Assembly (NCBI RefSeq): GCF_029603155.1 | Contig: NZ_JAPMUA010000007.1 | Location: forward strand, 62,001 to 126,000 | Reading direction: 5' to 3' | Length of the DNA stretch: 64,000 nt | Source: Galbibacter pacificus | Lineage (GTDB): Bacteria; Bacteroidota; Bacteroidia; Flavobacteriales; Flavobacteriaceae | In this document: positions 53,282-61,798 of the stretch, one piece after another | Position numbering within the stretch: position 1 is the stretch's first letter | How the letters are laid out: each line of letters begins with the position of its first letter | Notes under the pieces: model-generated | Databases searched by the model: none | What the model saw: the letters and a program-made list of their open reading frames with translations, nothing else | What the model was told of the DNA's origin: nothing | Made by a program: the position numbers and the translations under genes

Positions 53282-54649
53282 TTATAAGCTAGGAACTTTT
53301 ACACTTCCACCAACCCAACAGCTAAACTGGATTGTTTTTCCGGCCATACCAGAGCTAAAGATATCTTGCTTGCTTGGTGCCCTACCTTCGTAACTTGCGG
53401 CAGTTTGAGCGGCTTTGCTACTTAACGATGGGTCTACCTGGCCTGCTTTTCTGGCAACTTGCGCTGCTTTCCAGTAAATGGCCCTCTTCTCAAAAGAAGT
53501 ACTACCACAATCGTTGGCGCTGTTTGCATATAGCCCGGCCAAGATTAAGTAAGGCGTACCATTTGCAGGGTTTAACTGCAACGCCTCGTTACAATATTGT
53601 CTAGCAGTAGACTTTTGTCCTTTTTTGGCTGCTTTATTAGCAATGTTCGTGAGTTTTTTTGATTTCTTGATAGGGTCTGTTTCCAAATCTACAGACTGCT
53701 TGTAAAACTCCAATGCCTTTGAACTATTTCCTTGTTCTTCATACAAAGAACCCAAATAGTATTTTGAACTTGCCGATGGCTCTATTTTGTCAAGCGCTTC
53801 TACTAGTTTTACGAAAAGTGGATCGCCTGTACAGTCTTTCGAATCCATTCTTCCTGCGGCGCTCTTTAACCAATTGGCATCGGTTTTGTGGGCTTCGAAA
53901 TTCTTTTGGTACAGAGGGATTAAGTTATCGCAATCTGCCAATTTACCTAGCTTGGCATCGATACTACCACTTATTTTTTCGTAGTTTTCACCATTTTTCC
54001 TTGCGGCATCAAGCACTTTTTTCTCCTTACTTGTCAAGGTACCCGCGTCTTCTTTTTCTACGTATTTTACAATAGTTTCTCCAAGCTCTTGGTTTTCCTC
54101 TGCAATTTTACCTGTTACGGCGTCGTAGGTATCAAATACTTCCTGAAGGTCTTTTTTCCCGGCGGCATTCATGTCTACCAATGTAGAGAAGTACAGGTAT
54201 AATGCCTTAGGGTTTTTAAATTCTTCTGGATTGTTTTTAAATGCTTTATCCAAAAGGTCGTATATCTCTTGATCTGTACCTATTTTGTTATCATATTTTA
54301 ACAAGGCAAGATCTATCAAGCTACCTGTTTCGGTATATCTTTTAGGAAAGTTTTTATATGATGTTGCATACAGATCTTCCAACATGGCGATGTATGTATC
54401 TTTGTTTGCCGGATCTTTTTCCAGCTTATCTTTCAAGATTCGCTCTCCGTACAAATATGTTGCATAGTGCAGTGTTGGACAATTTTCGTATACCATTTTC
54501 CATGGTTCGTAAGCGGCATCGTAATTCTTTACTTTCGCGTGTTCTGCAAAAATCGATAGGTTTTGTGGACATTCCGGGTTTTGAGCCTGCCCGAAAGTAG
54601 CAAAAGCAACCCCTAGAACACCAACCAGTATTGAAATCTTCTTTCTCAT
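53282..54649 (-). CDS. Exported TPR protein, unknown function
   Basis: A 455-residue protein with a signal peptide (RKKISILVGVLGVAFATFGQA) and several TPR-like repeats (e.g. YYLGSLYEEQGNSSKALEFY and QYCNEALQLNPANGTPYLIL). Secreted to the periplasm or outer membrane. It is a conserved member of the coaX-lptC neighbourhood in Flavobacteriia. No catalytic motif; probably a scaffold. Confidence 0.78.
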   Translation of the reverse strand: MRKKISILVGVLGVAFATFGQAQNPECPQNLSIFAEHAKVKNYDAAYEPWKMVYENCPTLHYATYLYGERILKDKLEKDPANKDTYIAMLEDLYATSYKNFPKRYTETGSLIDLALLKYDNKIGTDQEIYDLLDKAFKNNPEEFKNPKALYLYFSTLVDMNAAGKKDLQEVFDTYDAVTGKIAEENQELGETIVKYVEKEDAGTLTSKEKKVLDAARKNGENYEKISGSIDAKLGKLADCDNLIPLYQKNFEAHKTDANWLKSAAGRMDSKDCTGDPLFVKLVEALDKIEPSASSKYYLGSLYEEQGNSSKALEFYKQSVDLETDPIKKSKKLTNIANKAAKKGQKSTARQYCNEALQLNPANGTPYLILAGLYANSANDCGSTSFEKRAIYWKAAQVARKAGQVDPSLSSKAAQTAASYEGRAPSKQDIFSSGMAGKTIQFSCWVGGSVKVPSL

Positions 54650-54690
54650 TTATTTAATTTTATAGGTTAACGTATTATTTTTTTTATTTT

Positions 54691-55941
54691 TTATCTTATG
54701 TAATTTGGTCTAAACCATCTGTCGTTTAACGACAAACTTATAAAAACATTAAAATAGTTTTCTTCCACGCGACCTAAATAAGTGCTTCCTTTTTTCCCAA
54801 ACTCAACACCTACATTGGCATTGGAGAAACCATTCATTGGCAAACCTAATCCAAAAGACATGCCAAAGTCGTGCACGGGGACATTATTTACCAATAAGCC
54901 GGTTTTTTCATTTCTAACACCAATCCTATAAGTTATTCTTTTCCAGTAACTTGTAAAAGAATCGTAATCGGGCGTCCAAAATGCTCCGGCGGAGAATCTT
55001 TCTCCATCTTCATAGGCACCGTTAACAGGGTTTACAAAATCGTTTTTAAACTCGCTACTGTTTATATATTCAAATTCACCACCTATAAACCAAGTGTATT
55101 TTTTACCCACTCCTAAACCAACGGTATACGACTCGGGTAAATGCAAATACGTGGAATTAAGCCCATACTTTGCTAAATCGACTTCATAAAACCCATTTAC
55201 ACTAGCAGGAACAGTGGTTACTATTCTTGAATTACTTGAAGTAATTTTTGTGGCTGGGGTATAACCTATTAAAGACTTTAAGCTTAAAGCATCTGTTAAT
55301 TCTGCGCCGTAATTTAAGGAAAAATTAAAATCAAATCCACTATATTCCGATTCATTTCTAATTCTGCTTCCATATTGTATGCCTTCATATTGATAAACGG
55401 CTGTATTTGTAACCTTTCCAAAGTTAAAATTTGCCTTGGCCCCGATACTGAAATTTTTCAAAAAGTTATATCCAAAAGCCAAATGTGCCTTGTTAAGGCC
55501 TCCTTCTCCATCGTAGAGGCTAGATTTGGCAGGCGATGCCGTTTCGTCTATAGATTGCACTTTATAACCTACGGAAGTATATGGTATTAGCCCAAAGCTC
55601 ATCCCCATATTGTTCCCCAGCGGAATACCCAGCACCAAATAATCAAAAGTTACATCGGATGCACTTTCACTGGCATCTACAGTTTTTAGGCTCGACGAGT
55701 TGTAACTTCCGGCAACCGAGAAAGTGGTTAAGCGCAATTTTCCCAAAGATGCGGGGTTCATTACGTTTAAATGGATACTATCAGTATAAACACTAATCCC
55801 TCCCATTGACCGGTTTTCTGCCGTCCCTTTAAAACGTTGATCGCCGGTTCCGTAAAAAGAATAAGGGGACACACTTCCTTCCTGTGCAAAACTGTAACTA
55901 CAAATAAACAATACAGCTACAATAAAAATCTGTTTAATCAT
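54691..55941 (-). CDS. Outer-membrane beta-barrel protein, unknown function
   Basis: A 416-residue protein with a signal peptide (IKQIFIVAVLFICSYSFAQ), amphipathic beta-strand alternation throughout and a C-terminal aromatic end (NDRWFRPNYIR). The N-terminal RSMGGISVYTDSIHLNVMNPASLG block resembles PorV/FadL-like barrels of Bacteroidota. Its stop overlaps the coaX stop-start junction by 1 bp, indicating coupling. Role unknown. Confidence 0.75.
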   Translation of the reverse strand: MIKQIFIVAVLFICSYSFAQEGSVSPYSFYGTGDQRFKGTAENRSMGGISVYTDSIHLNVMNPASLGKLRLTTFSVAGSYNSSSLKTVDASESASDVTFDYLVLGIPLGNNMGMSFGLIPYTSVGYKVQSIDETASPAKSSLYDGEGGLNKAHLAFGYNFLKNFSIGAKANFNFGKVTNTAVYQYEGIQYGSRIRNESEYSGFDFNFSLNYGAELTDALSLKSLIGYTPATKITSSNSRIVTTVPASVNGFYEVDLAKYGLNSTYLHLPESYTVGLGVGKKYTWFIGGEFEYINSSEFKNDFVNPVNGAYEDGERFSAGAFWTPDYDSFTSYWKRITYRIGVRNEKTGLLVNNVPVHDFGMSFGLGLPMNGFSNANVGVEFGKKGSTYLGRVEENYFNVFISLSLNDRWFRPNYIR

Positions 55942-56669
55942 TAGTGTTTGTTGAGTTCTAAAATATAATTAATTCCCTCTAAGAGGAAATTCGGATGGGC
56001 AAATATGCTACTTTTTAATCTTTTAGACAAAAAATGACTATCTCCACCTGTTAAAATAACTGTTAAATCTTTAAATCTTTCTTGATATTGTAGGATTGTA
56101 GCTTCAATTTCGTTAACAGAACCATTCACTGCGCCAGAAATCATACAGCCTTTAGTGGAGTCTCCTATAAAGTCGGTAAATTCTAATGAATCTATAAGTG
56201 GTAAATTGGCCGTAAAAGTATGCATTGCCTTTAATCTCATATGCAACCCGGGGGCAATGGCACCGCCATGGTACACTCCTTTTTTATCAATAAAATCGTA
56301 GGTAATACAGCTTCCGGCATCTATAACAAGGCAGTTTTCGCCTTTGTATTTGTAGTAAGCGGCCGCTATGAGCGCTACCCTGTCCATTCCTAAGGTATTG
56401 GGCGTGGCATATGCATTTTTAAACGGTACTTTGGTGTTGGTACCTAGCACCGATACCGGGGCAAATACCGACAATGCCTTTGTTTGCAAATGCGACAGTT
56501 TCCCTACGGAAGAAACCATGATTTGCTTTACGGAAGGGTAACTTTGGAACAGTTTTGAAATTTTATTTATAAAAGTTCCTTCTGATGATTTTTCCACCAC
56601 CAGCAACCTATCTTCTTTGAAAACAGCTATTTTGACAAACGAGTTCCCTACATCGATTATTAAATTCAT
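55941..56669 (-). CDS. coaX: Type III pantothenate kinase CoaX
   Basis: A 242-residue ASKHA-fold kinase for the first step of CoA synthesis. Motifs: IIDVGNSFVKIAVF (phosphate 1), TLGMDRVALIAAAY, VIDAGSCITYDFI (catalytic Asp region), GGAIAPGLHMR and ILTGGDSHFL. First gene of the minus-strand run; the next gene overlaps by 1 bp. A monovalent-cation requirement is known for the family. Confidence 0.93.
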   Translation of the reverse strand: MNLIIDVGNSFVKIAVFKEDRLLVVEKSSEGTFINKISKLFQSYPSVKQIMVSSVGKLSHLQTKALSVFAPVSVLGTNTKVPFKNAYATPNTLGMDRVALIAAAYYKYKGENCLVIDAGSCITYDFIDKKGVYHGGAIAPGLHMRLKAMHTFTANLPLIDSLEFTDFIGDSTKGCMISGAVNGSVNEIEATILQYQERFKDLTVILTGGDSHFLSKRLKSSIFAHPNFLLEGINYILELNKH

Positions 56670-56720
56670 TGTTAAATTTTAAAGTTGTAAATTTACGAAA
56701 CCGATTTTTTTAAAAATTGT

Positions 56721-56751
56721 TTTGCAAATATTAAATTTGCATCTATATTTG
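56721..56751 (+). promoter_or_regulatory. Consensus Bacteroidota promoter for tRNA-Phe
   Basis: TTTG (56721-56724) and TATATTTG (56744-56751) are 19 bp apart, an exact match to TTTG-N19-TAnnTTTG. The tRNA begins about 98 bp downstream. Confidence 0.75.
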
Positions 56752-56849
56752 CACCCGCAATCAAGCAACTGGCATTTCTGCCCATCCCGACAGCTATTGG
56801 AAGGTAAAGCAAAGAAACAAAAGTTTTAGGTTGCGATTTGATATTAACT

Positions 56850-56925
56850 GGTGCCTTAGCTCAGTTGGTAGAGCAAAGGACTGAAAATCCTTGTGTCCCT
56901 GGTTCGATTCCTGGAGGCACCACCA
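56850..56925 (+). tRNA. tRNA-Phe (GAA)
   Basis: A 76-nt cloverleaf with encoded CCA: acceptor GGTGCCT/AGGCACC, D arm GCTC-AGTTGGTA-GAGC, anticodon stem AAGGA/TCCTT with loop CTGAAAA (anticodon GAA), T arm CCTGG-TTCGATT-CCTGG. All stems pair. It stands alone with its own promoter and terminator. Confidence 0.97.
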
Positions 56926-56927
56926 CT

Positions 56928-56958
56928 AAAAACCCGAACAAATTTGTTCGGGTTTTTT
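56928..56958 (+). terminator. Terminator after tRNA-Phe
   Basis: AAAACCCGAACA pairs with TGTTCGGGTTTT around a short AATT centre, followed by a T-run. Confidence 0.85.
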
Positions 56959-56982
56959 GGTTTGTATGGTTTATTAAAATAA

Positions 56983-57021
56983 TAAAAATAGGAGGCTAAG
57001 AATATCTTTTTAGCCTCCTAT
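56983..57021 (-). terminator. Terminator of the arylsulfatase gene
   Basis: ATAGGAGGCTAA (56988-56999) pairs with TTAGCCTCCTAT (57010-57021); A-rich left flank gives a T-tract on the minus strand, 27 bp beyond the sulfatase stop. Confidence 0.75.
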
Positions 57022-57047
57022 TACTTTATGTAAGTTGGTTAGCAATT

Positions 57048-59501
57048 TTATTGCCCCATCATTATTCTCTTAGCTTCAGCTTCAAGATTCACATAAGGTG
57101 TTCCTTCTACCGTAACTCCCACGCCTTGAATGGTGCCTCCTTCAAATTCGCCTGGCGATTCGTATAGGTTACTTACATTATCTCCACTATCGTAACCAAC
57201 GCACAACCCGTCTCCCGATAAGGTAAATTTAGCCGGCTGGGTCCGCATAGCCCCTTCTGCTACCACATCTTCGTTTATATAGAGCTTTGTATTTCCTAGC
57301 GATTCTCCGTTCTCTCCTGCTTTTTCATGAGTGAACTCCATCCCTAATGTATATTTGCCCGGCTTCAGTGTCGTGCTAGAGGTAAATACTTGTTCGGGTT
57401 TTATACCTAAGAAATTATATACGTAGTACAGCTTTTTGTCTTTTATAAAGAGGGAATGCCCACCAAAACGAGAACCATGGGCAAACAACACCCCTTCTAC
57501 ATTGGGATCGGTTATTTCTACATTAGCCAATATTTTGTAGCTTCTACCTCTAACATTTACAGCAACGCCTTCGGGTACAGGCGCCGTATTAGGATAATAT
57601 ACATAGCGGTCTTTCTTTTCTTCTTGCGAAGGTCTTTCAATAGTTAATAATTCGGCAGCACTACGATCGTCCAGTGGCAGCACCTTATTAATCTCTGCTT
57701 GTTTAAACCATTCGTCGATTAACTCTTGTAATTTTTCAGGGTTTTCTTCTGCCAAATCATTGGTTTCCGATCTATCTTCGGCAACATGATATAATTCCCA
57801 TTGATCTTTGTCAAAATTTCCTTTACCACTAATAGGTGCATGTACCGCAGCAGCTTTCCAGCCATCTTTCCATATACCGCGAGTACCTAGCATGGCATAA
57901 TATTGTACTTCTTTATGTGTCGGGTCGTTAGGTGCTGCATCAAAAGTATATGCCATAGATATTCCAGATAATGGAGTTTGTTTTGTACCATTGTATTCTT
58001 CTGGAAACTCAATGCCGCATACCTCTAACAAAGTAGGCACAATATCTACCGAGTGATGGTATTGATGACGAAGTTCTCCTTTTGCTTTAATCCCTTTTGG
58101 CCAAGAAATCACCAAAGGATCGTTGGTTCCCCCAGCATATTGCGAATAACGTTTAAACATTTTAAAAGGTGCCGAAAAGGCAGCTGCCCACCCTGTTGGG
58201 AAATGGTTATATGTATCTGGACTACCCAGAACATCTAAATACTTCATGTTTTCTGATAACTCATCGGGATATCCGTTAAAAAATTTGTTTTCGTTCACCG
58301 ATCCATTAGGGCTTCCTTCACCCGAAGCACCGTTATCTGCAGCATAAAGCACAATAGTGTTTTCTAACTGCCCGGTTTCTTCCAAATAATCAATAATTCG
58401 CCCTATTTGTGCATCGGTATATTCGGAGAACCCGGCATATACTTCGGCCATTTTTGAAAATAGTTTCTTTTCATCTGCATTCAATTCATCCCATGGACGC
58501 ACATAATCTCCTGGATTTGCTACATCTTCCGGCAGTGGGTTAAAGTCGGCCATGCCTGTATCTTCAGGGATAATTCCTTTTTCTTTCATACGCTTTACCA
58601 CCCAATGGCGGTAAGCATCATAACCATCGTCAAACTTTCCTTTATATTTAGCAGTATATGCAGCTGGAGAATGGTGCGGTGCATGATTTGCCCCTGGGTT
58701 AAACCACATGTAGAACGGTTTTGATGGATTGGTAGCATTTTTGTCACGTAACATTTTAATAGCTTGATCGGCTAAGTCTTTAGACAAGTGATAACCTTCT
58801 TCTGGTGAATAAGGTTGATCTATAAAATGATTGTCTTCAACCAAGTCGGGGTACCAGTTGTTGGTTTCACCTCCAAGAAAACCATAAAAACGATCAAAAC
58901 CGTTTTGTGTAGGCCATTCTGAACGACTTCCTCCCGGAGCTATATCTTGCTCGGGAACATTGTGGTTTTTACCAATCCAAAAAGTACTCCAACCATTGTC
59001 TCTTAGTATTTGTGCAAAAGGAGCACAATCATCCGGGACACGCCCATTGGACCCCGGGTAACCATCGGCTGTTTCGGTAATAGATGCCATCCCGTTTAAA
59101 TGATGATTTCTACCGGTAAGAATAGTAGAGCGTGTAGGCGAACACAAGGCTGTGGTATGCCATTGCGTATAGGTTAATCCATTTGCAGCTAACCTATCCA
59201 GTGTTGGCATATTAATACGCCCTCCATATGGCGACCAAGCTCCCAGCCCGGTATCGTCGTACAATACAAATAAAATATTGGGAGCTCCCTTAGGAGCAGA
59301 TTTAGGTGTGTAAGCAGCCCAATCGGATTTTGAATCCCGAATGTCCAATTCTATTTTACCTTTAAAACCATCGTCTGTTGCAGATGATGATTGTCCTATG
59401 TCTTGAGCATCAGGATCAGACTGTTTGCAGCTATATGTACATAAAGCTAAACATAAAAGCACAAGACAGGAAACAAAACCAATTTTTAGTGTTCTTTTCA
59501 T
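57048..59501 (-). CDS. Exported arylsulfatase (lipoprotein)
   Basis: An 817-residue type I sulfatase. Lipoprotein signal peptide with Cys25 (TYSC). Metal-binding Asp82-Asp83 in LYDDTGLG, the formylglycine motif Cys120-Ser-Pro-Thr-Arg124 (LCSPTRS), then IGKNHN and a long alpha/beta core. A C-terminal ~200-residue beta-rich part (VRGRSYKILANVEITD onward) is an add-on domain. The Cys must be converted to formylglycine, so a maturase must exist elsewhere in the genome; none is in the window apart from GldK, which has the fold but a structural role. Close in layout to large arylsulfatase A-type enzymes (~780 residues). Substrate unknown. Downstream of a barrel and a HAD gene on the same strand. 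Confidence 0.92.
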   Translation of the reverse strand: MKRTLKIGFVSCLVLLCLALCTYSCKQSDPDAQDIGQSSSATDDGFKGKIELDIRDSKSDWAAYTPKSAPKGAPNILFVLYDDTGLGAWSPYGGRINMPTLDRLAANGLTYTQWHTTALCSPTRSTILTGRNHHLNGMASITETADGYPGSNGRVPDDCAPFAQILRDNGWSTFWIGKNHNVPEQDIAPGGSRSEWPTQNGFDRFYGFLGGETNNWYPDLVEDNHFIDQPYSPEEGYHLSKDLADQAIKMLRDKNATNPSKPFYMWFNPGANHAPHHSPAAYTAKYKGKFDDGYDAYRHWVVKRMKEKGIIPEDTGMADFNPLPEDVANPGDYVRPWDELNADEKKLFSKMAEVYAGFSEYTDAQIGRIIDYLEETGQLENTIVLYAADNGASGEGSPNGSVNENKFFNGYPDELSENMKYLDVLGSPDTYNHFPTGWAAAFSAPFKMFKRYSQYAGGTNDPLVISWPKGIKAKGELRHQYHHSVDIVPTLLEVCGIEFPEEYNGTKQTPLSGISMAYTFDAAPNDPTHKEVQYYAMLGTRGIWKDGWKAAAVHAPISGKGNFDKDQWELYHVAEDRSETNDLAEENPEKLQELIDEWFKQAEINKVLPLDDRSAAELLTIERPSQEEKKDRYVYYPNTAPVPEGVAVNVRGRSYKILANVEITDPNVEGVLFAHGSRFGGHSLFIKDKKLYYVYNFLGIKPEQVFTSSTTLKPGKYTLGMEFTHEKAGENGESLGNTKLYINEDVVAEGAMRTQPAKFTLSGDGLCVGYDSGDNVSNLYESPGEFEGGTIQGVGVTVEGTPYVNLEAEAKRIMMGQ

Positions 59502-59550
59502 AATTATATAATTTTATAGTTGGATACATTTTTAAGTTTACAATAAATTT

Positions 59551-60387
59551 TCACATAGGGATATACCATCTAAAACCGAGTCGCATGCCCCAATTGGTAA
59601 GGTTTCTTGCATAATCATCTGATCGGTAAGCCATAATTTCAGGTTCGATATAGGCGTTGTATTTTAATTTTCCAGACCAGATGTACCCGATTCTAAAATT
59701 CATAGGAATGGCAACCTTTCCGGTTTGGTAATCTATTTGCCATTCGGGCTCCATCCCTGCATATACCCCATTGGGCCACGTATAGAAAATATTGGGTTGT
59801 AAAACTGCAAAGTTGTTAGAACCAAATTCATCGTTTTTACTTATGGAAAAGAAATTTTCCCAAATCCAATACATTTGCCAGTTCCCTAAATCGGTAAAAG
59901 TAACAGTAAATGCCGGGCCAATTTGTAATTGAGGAGAGCCTAATTCGGGTGCGGTAGCAGTTGGAACAGTTAAATTCCACCCCGCACCAAATTGCCCCCA
60001 TTGCTCTTTCATAATAATAAAGAATTGGTTTAAAGTAATATCGCCTAAACCAGTAACTCCATTGGGAGCGGTATTCAAAAAAGCAATAACCCTAATAAGC
60101 TGGGGCAGTGGAATAAGAGCTCCTTTTTCTAATGGGATTATTCCCCTTAACCTAAAGTTTTGTGCTATCCCATCGGTATTTTCGGTGTCAAAAATCACAA
60201 ACTCTTCCAACTGAAGTTGCCATGCCAAAGTGGTCGGGTTAATTACCTGTTGTGATAGTTCTACAGAAGTTTTACCATCTTGATTCCCTGTGACTTCTTG
60301 TTCATTATTGTCTTCCTGCGAAAACATGAACGGTGATACCATAATTAGCAAGATGCAAGTAATGTATGTTTTAATAGCTATGTACAT
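59551..60387 (-). CDS. Outer-membrane beta-barrel protein, unknown function
   Basis: A 278-residue exported protein (signal peptide with cleavage near MFSQ, residues 22-25) with alternating beta strands and a C-terminal aromatic strand (MRLGFRWYIPM), typical of a small outer-membrane barrel. It is Trp-rich. It lies 49 bp upstream of the sulfatase gene and 29 bp downstream of the HAD gene, so it may serve uptake of the same substrate. I do not recognise a named family. Confidence 0.7.
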   Translation of the reverse strand: MYIAIKTYITCILLIMVSPFMFSQEDNNEQEVTGNQDGKTSVELSQQVINPTTLAWQLQLEEFVIFDTENTDGIAQNFRLRGIIPLEKGALIPLPQLIRVIAFLNTAPNGVTGLGDITLNQFFIIMKEQWGQFGAGWNLTVPTATAPELGSPQLQIGPAFTVTFTDLGNWQMYWIWENFFSISKNDEFGSNNFAVLQPNIFYTWPNGVYAGMEPEWQIDYQTGKVAIPMNFRIGYIWSGKLKYNAYIEPEIMAYRSDDYARNLTNWGMRLGFRWYIPM

Positions 60388-60416
60388 TGGCCGAAGATGT
60401 TAATATATGGTTTGGG

Positions 60417-61478
60417 TTATTTAACCTCATAAGGATATATAACTTTCCAGTCGTCTTTCATACTGGCTATGGTCCACCCTTTTTCGTTAGCTTCGTCAAG
60501 TGCCTTATCGAATGTTCCAACGGGCGATTTTCTATCGTAAGACCATTCTCTTATGGAATCGGTATGATGCACATATAATTTGAAGCTTTTGTATTCATTA
60601 GCATCAGTCCATCTTAACATTTGCAGATCGCCATCGGAGTTTCCACCTGCAAACACTGGTTTACGGCCTATGTATCTGTTTATCCCTACAGGCTTTCCTT
60701 CTTTATCGTCTATTAAGTCTATTTTTGCCAATCTTTTTATTATCGGTTTGCCATCATTATAGAAGTATTGGGTCTGGATACTGCTTCCTATAACTTGATT
60801 TTTTGGTATCCCATAAACTTCTTCTGCCCATGGGCGCATAAATTCAATTCCGCCGCCAGAAACTATAAAGGTTTTAAAATCGTTCATCCTTAAATAGTTT
60901 AAAAGTTCCAGCATTGGTTGGTATACCAGATCGGTATAAGGTTTCTTTTTTTCAGGATGTTGCGCCGTAGCAATCCAGTCTTTCACTATTGCCTCGAACT
61001 CATCGGTAGACACCCCTGCATGTGTTGCCATAATTATTTCAAGAAGTCCTTTTTCTCCTTGTTTCATCAATGTTGGCATATCATTTTCTAAAACTGCTTT
61101 AAAAGGTTGCTTGTTTTTCCACTCCGGATGGTCGGCTGCCATGGCCTTAACCCTATCGATGGCAAAAAAGAATTGAAAATAAATGGGTTTTTCCGACCAT
61201 AAAGTGCCATCGTTATCAAAAGTGGCAATTCGGTCTACCTTCGGAATAAAACGTTCGCTATTCTCATTGGTTACTTCTTCTACATAATCCATAATGGCTT
61301 TTTTTGTTTTCCCGTTATTCCAGGACGGCAAGGGATCGGCCGCCGCAATAGGTTTAGAAACAGGTATTGTTTCTGTGTCTGTTTTAGTTTCTGTTTTGGT
61401 TTGACATGACAATAGAGTGCCAAGCACTACCATAAGCCCCAACAAGTAAACTTTTAGTGGTTTAATTTCAATTTTCAT
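60417..61478 (-). CDS. Exported HAD-superfamily hydrolase (lipoprotein)
   Basis: A 353-residue HAD phosphatase-like protein with a lipoprotein signal (lipobox LLSC, Cys25). Motif I is FDNDGT (Asp88, Asp90), motif II IVSGGG, and motif IV GGNSDGDLQML; all catalytic residues appear present. I use the ATG at 61478; an in-frame ATG 48 bp upstream would place extra residues before the signal peptide. HAD enzymes are usually cytoplasmic, so an exported one beside a sulfatase suggests extracytoplasmic phosphate-ester removal. It is the first gene of the three-gene module. Confidence 0.82.
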   Translation of the reverse strand: MKIEIKPLKVYLLGLMVVLGTLLSCQTKTETKTDTETIPVSKPIAAADPLPSWNNGKTKKAIMDYVEEVTNENSERFIPKVDRIATFDNDGTLWSEKPIYFQFFFAIDRVKAMAADHPEWKNKQPFKAVLENDMPTLMKQGEKGLLEIIMATHAGVSTDEFEAIVKDWIATAQHPEKKKPYTDLVYQPMLELLNYLRMNDFKTFIVSGGGIEFMRPWAEEVYGIPKNQVIGSSIQTQYFYNDGKPIIKRLAKIDLIDDKEGKPVGINRYIGRKPVFAGGNSDGDLQMLRWTDANEYKSFKLYVHHTDSIREWSYDRKSPVGTFDKALDEANEKGWTIASMKDDWKVIYPYEVK

Positions 61479-61798
61479 AGCTCTTTTATTTGAAAAATAT
61501 ATTTTACAATCTTTCAATACTTTCATTAAAATTTACATAATGAAGCATTGCTTTTTATTGAAGCTTGAGGGGAATCTCGCAGGAGGGGGAAATTTATCAT
61601 TTACAAAAAAATAAAAGTTAAAGCATCTATTTGTTTGTAATTTACTTGTTTACACTTATTAAAGATACTATTAAAATTGTAATCCCAACACAAAGTCGTT
61701 GAATTTGTAAACATATTTTTTTCGAATCGTTATTTAAATAATATTTTTTTACGAAATTGACAAGCGCTAATGCCAAAACTTAAATTAAAACACCGCCA
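61479..61798. other. AT-rich divergent intergenic region
   Basis: About 320 bp between the HAD gene (minus) and glpK (plus), very AT-rich, without a credible gene, RNA or clear hairpin. It must hold both promoters; no exact TTTG/TAnnTTTG pair was identified by eye. Confidence 0.5.
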
